Origin: Antedon bifida
Taxonomy: Eukaryota > Echinodermata > Crinoidea > Comatulida > Antedonidae
NCBI GenBank assembly: GCA_963402885.1
Contig: OY727094.1
Coordinates: 19,036,501 to 19,100,500 of the forward strand
Length of the DNA stretch: 64,000 nucleotides
Direction of reading: 5' to 3'
Made by a program: the position numbers and the translations under genes. The notes beneath the pieces are model-generated. The model was not told the DNA's origin, did not search any database, and saw nothing but the letters and a program-made list of their open reading frames with translations. Shown here one piece after another: positions 57,401-64,000 of the stretch (position 1 is the first letter of the stretch; the number at the start of each line of letters is the position of its first letter).

Positions 57401-58150
57401 GGGCGCTATATAAATGTGGTATTATTATTATTATTCTTAATTAAACAAATTAATTAACAAAAAAGCATGAATGTGCGATACTCGGGGTACAGCAAATGAA
57501 GCTGTAATGACGTCATAAGACGGGATGTGACGTCACATACACATCAATAACCTACCAAATACGGCTATATGGTACCATATTCGAGACGTCATATTGCTGC
57601 ATCCGGTTTGAAATTTAAAAATCCGATTTGAGGATTATAGATTTGAGGACATGTCCCTGTAGTATATTCATGCCAAATCCCAGCTCAATACTAAAACTAA
57701 TAAGGGAGGAGTAGTACTTTAAAAATCGCACTTTTTACTCAATAGTGTCCAGATGGAGGAGGAGAAAATGAGTATGTCCTAGACTCGGTTACCCCGAGTA
57801 AAAAGATGATGAAACAGGACAGTTACAAGGAGTTATCCACCGAGTGCGGATAACTAATAAGAAAAAAAAAGATGTTCTTATACAATCACAGTAACTGCAA
57901 TATAATACTTGCTGTAGTAGTATTGTTTTAAATTTATTAAAGCAGAATAAACAATTTTTCATACTGATTGGTTTAGAGATTGTCTATTCTCTATTCTCTT
58001 GACACAGGTTTCTTATGGTGACACAGGTTTAACATACAAATTTTCAGGCAACAAAGTTCCGGCTTTGCCATGGCCACTGTTCCTAAAAGATCTTCGAGAT
58101 CATCTGCAATCAGTTACAGGAGTTTACTTTAGTTTTGTTTTGGTTAACAG
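54480..58150 (+). CDS. ALKBH2: ALKBH2-type DNA dioxygenase, exons 1-2 (partial gene)
   Basis: Exon 1 (54,480-55,055, 192 codons) ends phase 0 at PRKQ. Exon 2 (58,008-58,150, 143 nt) begins VSYGDTGLTYKFSG and ends in LVNR with a split Arg codon. Both junctions fall exactly where they do in the palindromic copies. The N-terminal ~135 residues are Lys/Ser-rich and disordered, with no PC4 domain. The family domain starts around GLSVEKILGENFDCDYIQ. Exon 3, with the H-x-D, distal His and Arg, was not found before 64,000, so the gene either continues beyond the window or has lost it. The 2.95-kb intron 1 carries a Helitron, MITEs, tRNA-like genes and a SINE, against 223 bp in the palindromic gene. 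In known homologues this is the nuclear enzyme reversing 1-methyladenine and 3-methylcytosine in duplex DNA. Confidence 0.8.
56323..56641. mobile_element. MITE with TACTCGGGGTAC ends, copy 1
   Basis: TACTCGGGGTAC is inverted to GTACCCCGAGTA at the right. ~320 bp with TGACGTCA and a GGACATGTCCCTGTAG word; non-coding. Confidence 0.75.
56711..56781 (-). tRNA. tRNA-Val(AAC)-like gene
   Basis: Read on the minus strand it has a perfect 7-bp acceptor stem GGTTTCG/CGAAACC, an A-box-like TAGTGTAGTGGTT, an anticodon arm TCTGC-TTAACAC-GCAGA with AAC in place, and a B-box GGTTCGAGCC. A TTTTT run follows within 10 nt as a pol III terminator. One T-stem mismatch and an unusual discriminator base are the weak points. 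It closely resembles animal tRNA-Val. It could be a functional gene or a recent pseudogene carried by the repeat. Confidence 0.7.
56997..57068 (-). pseudogene. tRNA-Val(AAC) pseudogene, tandem copy
   Basis: Same layout as the 56,711 gene, including ~60 bp of 3' flank (TTTATGGTGAAA..TACTGTATACG), 286 bp away. The acceptor stem has two mismatches (GGCTTCT against CGAAACC), while the anticodon loop TTAACAC and B-box GGTTCGAGCC are kept. Confidence 0.65.
57112..57435 (+). repeat. tRNA-derived SINE with L2-type tail
   Basis: The head GGCGTGTGGCGCAGTGTGTT...GACTACCGATCG...GGTTCGAATCCAAC has A and B boxes and looks tRNA-Arg-derived. The body has CTCCACCCAGGTGTATAAAT and GGGTACCCAG. The tail GGGCGCTATATAAATGTGG runs into (ATT)n, the 3' end shared with L2-mobilised SINEs. 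Confidence 0.85.
57479..57800. mobile_element. MITE with TACTCGGGGTAC ends, copy 2
   Basis: Same family and orientation as 56,323-56,641; the right end reads TTACCCCGAGTA. Confidence 0.75.
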
Positions 58151-59117
58151 GTAAACAGTATACTTTTATTACGTCCACTGTATTCCTGCCAACTTTTTCA
58201 GTGGCCAATGAGCGAGACAATAAATTGAAAATGTACATAGCGGCATCTATATTGTGATAACTAAATATAATTGCGATATAAAACGTCGTCTAATTTTTAA
58301 CTAAATAGTTAGCTGTTAACCCAAATAAACATAAGCCTATCTGATGCTAAATTAATAATGTGTAGGCCTAAGTTAACTTTTTCAAAATAATATTTTTTCC
58401 AAATATTTTTTATGGATGTGTGAGAACATAGCCATATATGCGCAAGACCTAAAAAATCAGCCCTCATGCGTGAAACTTAAGCAATATGTGCGAGAGTTGG
58501 CAGGTATACCACTGTATTTCTCATTTTAATGTTGCAAAGGATTTTGACAATCTTAATTAGTTAGTAATTAAAAGCATGGAGCAAGATCAATTTTTATGAA
58601 AATATCCAATTGATGATGTATCATCACATCACATTTCTAATGTCCCAAATTTAGTAAATAAAATAAAGACAATTAACTTTCATAACGTACAAATATAATG
58701 TCCCATGAATGTGCTATAGTGGGGTTCCTTAGCTCTAAAAAAAGGTAGGGTAAATAATTCAAATTTGGTTAGAAGCATGAAATTTGGTATGGCAACTCGT
58801 ATCGACAATTTTAAGATTTGAGGCTATTCAAAATTTGACCTTTGATCTCAGATAATGTCCGATTCCTCAGAACTTGTAAACCGTACATCCTAGAAACACG
58901 AAAATAATGACAAATGATGCAGAAGTACTACTTTCTAAATTCTATTCATGTATAATTAATAGAAACTTATGCATTTAACTGAATACTATAGGAGTTATTT
59001 AAAAATAATAGATCTGGGCCTATTGAGCAAACCTTCAAAATGGAAAAAGATGCACTAATATGATATTTGCTGTGTTGACCTTTAGTCTTTGGATTTAACA
59101 TCATCACTACAGTTGAA
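58151..59117. other. ALKBH2 intron 2 or 3' flank; nothing recognised
   Basis: No exon matching the family's catalytic block (GEH-x-DD) was found on either strand here. Confidence 0.4.
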
Positions 59118-60398
59118 CTAGATTTGAACTCGTCACTTTGACGAGTTCGAGTTATCCGCGCAAACGCAACATGCACATACGTTTAAAATATATGAACGGC
59201 GAAAATTATTATGCCATCCTATGACATGAATTAAATATGTTTACAGCTGAATTGTGCCTATTTTGCAGCATACAGCATATTACAGTATTTACAGAATACA
59301 CTGTATATGTTATATACAGTGGTAGCATAGACGAAATTACGAGACTCATCTTTTAAAGCCAATTATTAACACGATGACGTCATCAAATTGACATATAAAG
59401 ATAACTATTTTAGAAGATAATTATCTAAATAATTATATTAATACAAATTTGAAGAATTTTGAGCACGTAAAAGTGAGATGCGCTCTCGTTTAAACGTGAT
59501 GAACTTTTACCCAAGAGATGCAAATATGACTTTTTGAATTCAACTGGCCATATGATGACGTCATGACATCAGATATACAAAATTTCATATCTACAATTCA
59601 ACAACTTCTATAATAAGTTTTAATCAAGCGCGTCACTTTTTATTCTGACGAGCTATAACAGATTAAAATTTACTGTAAAAATGAAAATAAGTGAACCCCG
59701 TTATTACATTTTTAGACATGATGACGTCATAAAAATTTAATATTTTTAACTCATGCGAAAAACAGTTGATTGACGTAGACAATATTAAAATCTCTCTAAA
59801 AGCGAGATGCGCTCTGTTGAATGTAATGAGCAATAACGAAAGAGACAAAAATCCTATATTATACATTCGTTTGGCCATACGATGACGTCATAATATCCGA
59901 GGTAAAAATTCTGCATGAATTCATATCTACAGTTTATCTTCTTACATAATAAGTTAAAAAAAGAGCTATAATAGATTCGAAATTGGCATCATTTTGACAA
60001 TATTTTATAACTTTTTCAACTAAAACGCGCGCAAATTGTCTAAATCAACGTGTTCGTATGACGTCATTTTAATTTTAAATGATGTCAATCTTTTTTAAAA
60101 TGACTAGAAAAGGCTGTAAAATCATGATTCAAGAGAAAAAAACATGATTTTCATGCTCCGCGCGCACCTTACGCGTAATTTTTTTCAATTCAAAATGACT
60201 TTTATTTTTTATCCTATGATCAATCATTGAAATTCATAAAATCGCGCGTAAGTTACTTTGCGCAACTCTGACGTCATTCAAAATATGGAGGTGCACAACT
60301 TCAGGTAAATGTCCATATAATGACAAAGTTATACAAAAGATATATTTACAAGAAATAGGGGATATGCTGCTCACAAAAATCCGGGAAAGAAAGAAGAA
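59118..60398 (-). mobile_element. Helitron2-like element, copy C (5' end missing)
   Basis: CTAG at 59,118-59,121, the hairpin ACTCGTCA-CTT-TGACGAGT and GTTATCCGC form its 3' end on the minus strand. The body has the CGCGCGCAAATT and TGACGTCA blocks of the family. The 5' hairpin is absent; copy D starts where it should be. Confidence 0.65.
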
Positions 60399-62200
60399 CT
60401 AGACATGAAACTCGTCACTTTGACGAGTTAGTTATCCGCTCGACAAACGCCATGTGCACGTCATACGTTGGAATGTTGCACACAGAAAAAGATTATGGCA
60501 TTATGACCTGAACTGAAGAATATGATATGTTGTTAGTGCTAAATTTAATTAAAATTTAAATTTTTAGGCATGATGACGTCATAAAAATTAAAATATTTTT
60601 AACTCATGCATATAATAGTTGATTGACCTAGACAATATTAAAATCTCGGAGAAAAAGGAATACAGATAAGCATGATGCGCTCCATTTAATGTGATGAGCA
60701 ATAACGAAAGAGACAAAAATCATATATTTTACATTCATGTGGCCATACAAATTTTTTTTAATTTTAAATGCGCATGCGCGCGTAACTGCGTGTTAAACAT
60801 GCCATTTTTAGTGCACAAAAAGTTAGCGCAAGATATAAATTAAACTTTTGCTAAGTTTCAATTTAAATTGTTATATGGTTTTCAATCTATGTTAAATACG
60901 CGAAATTCATAAAAACGCGCGTAAGTCACGTTGCGCATTTCTGACGTCATTCACAATAGTAGGTTCACAACTTCACGTGAATGCCCATATGTTGACAAAG
61001 TTATGAAATGTTATGTTTACACGTTTTTGAGATACGCGAGACACAAAAATAGAGGAGAAATGCGCATGGAATTCAGATAAGCGTGATGCGCTCCATTTAA
61101 TGTGATGAGCAATAACGAAAGAGACAAAAATCATATATTTTACATTCGTGTGGCCATACGATGACGTCACAATGTCCGGTTAGCCATATTGATTAATGAT
61201 CTGATATCTACAACTCATCACCTTCCAGAATATGTAAGTTAAAAAAAGTTTACCTCGTAGTTTAGAATCTATGATTGTTTAAAAAAGGCATAATTTTGAC
61301 GAATTTTTTCATTAAAAACACACACAAATTGTACAATTCGACGTGCTCGTATGACGTAATTTTAAGTCTAAATTGTTTTAAAATTTGATAAAATTACTAT
61401 AAAAAGCTGGAAAAACATAATTTACACAAAAAAAGATGTTTTTAGCGCTACGTGCGGACCACGCGCGTAAAATTGTTTGACATGCTCAAAATGTCATGAT
61501 CAGCGTAGAAAGTTGATTAGAAATTAATTTTGCGCATTTTAAATTTTAAATGCGTGTGCGCGCGTAACTTCGTGTAAAACATGCCATTTTTAGTGCACAA
61601 AAAGTTAGCGCAAGATATAAATTAAACTTTTGCTAAGTTTCAATTTAAATTGTTATATGGTTTTAAATCTATGTTAAATACGCGAAATTCCTAACATCGT
61701 GCGTAAGTCACGTTGCGCATTTCTGACGTCATTCACAATAGGAGGTGCACCACTTCACGTGAATGCCCATATGTTGACAAAGTTATGAAATGTTTACACG
61801 TTTTTGAGATACGTGAGACACAAAAATAGAGGAGAAATGCGCATGCGCGCGTAACGTCTTGTAAAACATGCCATTTTTAATCCACAAAAAGTTTGCCCTT
61901 GATATGACTTAAATTTTCACAAAGTGTCAAAACAAATTTATGCTTGGTTTTTAGTCTATGATCAATCATAAAAAATCATAAAATCGCACGTAAGTCACGT
62001 TGCGCAACTCTGACGTCATTCAAAAATAGGAGGTGCACAACTTCACGTAAATGCCCATATGTTGACAAAGTTATGAAATGTTATGTTTACAAGTTTTTGA
62101 GATACGTGAGACACAAAAATGAGGGAGAAAGAAATAAGAAAAAAAAAAAAAGTAACAGGACGATTACAAGGAGTTATCCGCTACTAAGCGGATAACTAAT
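60399..62200 (-). mobile_element. Helitron2-like element, copy D, internally duplicated
   Basis: 3' end at CTAG (60,399-60,402) plus hairpin; 5' hairpin GTTATCCGCTACTAAGCGG at 62,173. Inside, a block with AAAGTTAGCGCAAGATATAA and CGTTGCGCATTTCTGACGTC occurs two to three times, so the copy is internally duplicated. Confidence 0.7.
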
Positions 62201-62204
62201 AATA

Positions 62205-62340
62205 TAAAGAAAAAAAAAAAAAGATCCAGGACGGTTACAAGGAGTTATCCGCTGAATGCTGATAACTAATAACAAAGAAGATGAAAAAAAAGATATTTAC
62301 AATCACAAGGGTTATCCTGCAACTAAGTTGCGAACAAATA
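62205..62340 (-). repeat. Two extra Helitron2-like 5' ends in tandem
   Basis: GGAGTTATCCGCTGAATGCT...GATAACTAATAA (62,240-62,272) and a weaker GGGTTATCCTGCAACTAAGT (62,309-62,340) follow the 5' end of copy D. Each is preceded by an A-rich run and an A(C/T)CAC-type word. Confidence 0.6.
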
Positions 62341-63619
62341 ATTTTGGTTTGGAATTACTAGTAATTAGTTTCTGTGTTCTGGGATTGATGGACTTGATGG
62401 AAAATATATTACTATACCTCTCTCAGCCTCACCATGGTTTGAACTGAGGTAAAACAAATAAAACTTTTAGTAACCCAGCACTTTTTTAGTCACTAAAAAT
62501 CTCTGTCCCGGACGATCTTCAGAAGGTTTGAAATGCATGTTAACGAATGGGAAAAAAGTAAAGGAAAATTTGTTTTTGTTTTTTCTGATAGAGTATACCA
62601 TATAGAATGTCAGAAAAAAATCCCCATCTTGGGCAAAATGTTTACAGCACTATATAACACACACAAATACCTATAACAGTAAACACACACAATAGGGAAA
62701 ACAATTCACATTTTGTGTCACTTGGAGTTGTGTTATAATGATTAAAATTAGCAGAGCTTACTTTAATAACTCATAGTAGTTGATGAATCGAGTCGAGAAT
62801 CCAATATGGCGAGAAAAAACAACAGTTTTGAAAAATGATTTTTAACGTTAAAATGTACGAATACGATCTTAAAATTAATGTGATTGTATTACTCAATTAC
62901 TATTAATCAATACTCATCAGTGTATGAGACATCACTTTTGATACTGTATTATTCCTTACACAACACCAGAGATTCCCACCTTGTTTCACCCAATACGTGA
63001 AACATTAATACCAATACGGTTTCACCTGTACAGTACGTATTATTCAAAGTTCCTCTGGAACTTCACAAAAAGGATTCTCAACAACAGCTTCCCCAAGCAG
63101 CAGGTGGACAAACTGGATTTATGCATTGTGTGTATAAAAAGTGTATACAAATGAGTGTCGCAATGTGTTGCAATCATTGGCCAGAATCCTATAGTGATTA
63201 AACTGGACCAAGTTACAATTTAACTAAAACTACAGTATATCCGTAACTTTTCTTTGATCAACAGCTCTTCATTAAAGCTGTTGAAATCAACAACTTGAGA
63301 TTATACTTGGTAGGTTCCATATTAATTAGTGCAATAGGAATCATAATTAAAGATCCCTCCAATTAAGGACCATTAAAGACCACTGCGGTCTTGGATGATC
63401 TCTTATCTTTTACCATTAGCTGCTCCCTTCAATTAAAGAAGCTTAACATTGTAGTACAATGCTGCAAAAATTAAGAGACCTGAACAAATTAAAACCTTGA
63501 AAACCTTTAAAAAGATCTACGTCCTAGAGATTGATTAAGCAAAATAAAAAGTCTTCACTTCATTGATAAGCGATCCTTCTCAGTCAATCTTTGTCTGTGC
63601 AAATGCCTTCTATTCCTCA
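62341..63619. other. Nothing recognised
   Basis: AT-rich with no convincing exon, RNA gene or repeat boundary. Confidence 0.4.
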
Positions 63620-64000
63620 CATATGATTCCTATTACATTATTATGTGGGTCAAAGGTCAGAAATGGCATTTCTGATAATTTTTGACTAAAATGCCTTATT
63701 AGACTGAATATGAATGCATGTCTTCTGAACATTTTGAGACCAAAATTGACTTGCTGCAACCAGTGGTTGCCGAGATACAAATACCTATTTATATTTGTTC
63801 ATATAACCCTTGACCCTGACCCTTTGATCTTTTGTAACATTTTTTTTTTAATGTGTAACAAATAACAAAATGTATATTTTGAACAATTTAAGACCAAATT
63901 CAAGTGTCTAGGACCAGTAGTTACGAAGATACATATGCCCTGGATTGTGGGTCAAAGGTCAGAAATGGCATTTTAGACTGAATATGAATGCATGTCTTCT
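63620..64000. repeat. GGTCA-rich repeat, same family as LIR3 arms
   Basis: GTGGGTCAAAGGTCAGAAAT and AGACTGAATATGAATGCATG recur with a period of about 275-310 bp and run to the window edge. Homologous to 47,930-48,560. Confidence 0.75.

Larger units (their letters stand above)
55185..57862 (-). mobile_element. Helitron2-like element, copy B, inside ALKBH2 intron 1
   Basis: The low-coordinate side has GTTATCCGCCGCGCAAACGC and the CACGTGCACGTCATACGTT block of the 3' region, with a damaged hairpin (GACGAGTT only). The high-coordinate side has the 5' hairpin twice, at 56,274-56,300 and 57,831-57,860 (...GCGGATAACTAATAAG), separated by the MITE/tRNA/SINE cluster. TGACGTCA words occur at about 55,395 and 55,677. 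Confidence 0.65.

Overview
The window is AT-rich eukaryotic nuclear DNA, dominated by transposable elements and split by introns. Non-LTR retrotransposons of the CR1/L2/Rex1/Jockey assemblage, Helitron2-like elements, TTAA- and TA-flanked MITEs, a hAT transposon, a tRNA-derived SINE with an (ATT)n tail, and drifts of the word TAGGCCTA suggest a marine invertebrate. An echinoderm or another non-vertebrate deuterostome is plausible, but the species cannot be fixed from sequence alone.

Layout. 1-1400: end of an unknown gene, then a ~155 bp minisatellite. 1.5-7.6 kb: a Q-rich exon, a 3' LINE fragment, TTAA elements and a Helitron2-like copy. 7.75-16.8 kb: an old, diverged long inverted repeat (LIR2), one end of which carries the terminus of a TTAA MITE family. 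16.9-18.4 kb: a Helitron 3' end, a second copy of the Q-rich exon and a decayed protein-primed DNA polymerase B fossil. 18.5-21.6 kb: a LINE with endonuclease and RT. 21,677-36,150: an almost perfect 14.5 kb palindrome (LIR1). 36.1-38.1 kb: a Bcl-2-like exon and AT-rich degenerate repeats. 38.3-47.7 kb: SINE/LINE tails, fold-back elements and an L2-like LINE whose 5' UTR holds a three-deep nest of DNA transposons. 47.9-53.9 kb: a third inverted repeat (LIR3) with a young LINE in one arm and a hAT transposon in its loop. 54.5-58.2 kb: the first two coding exons of an ordinary ALKBH2 gene with a Helitron in its intron. 59.1-62.3 kb: more Helitron2-like copies. The end of the window enters a GGTCA-rich repeat.

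The main biological content is in LIR1. Each arm carries (i) a 183-aa protein of unknown function with a SUMO-interacting-like acidic motif and a Cys/His cluster, (ii) a three-exon gene that by reading encodes two tandem PC4 (p15/Sub1) single-strand-DNA-binding domains fused to an ALKBH2-type Fe(II)/2-oxoglutarate DNA dioxygenase with its catalytic residues present, (iii) a decayed Bcl-2-like exon and (iv) a small ORF beside a 300 bp tandem repeat at the apex. A conventional ALKBH2 gene without PC4 domains lies about 20 kb away from the palindrome and shares the splice position and phases at the exon 1/2 and exon 2/3 junctions. The palindromic copy therefore looks like a DNA-level derivative of it, not a retrocopy. 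A repair enzyme fused to ssDNA-binding modules, next to an apoptosis-regulator-like exon and a nuclear-looking orphan, on near-identical inverted arms, is the most interesting feature here. The near-perfect arms also make an assembly or library fold-back artefact a live alternative.
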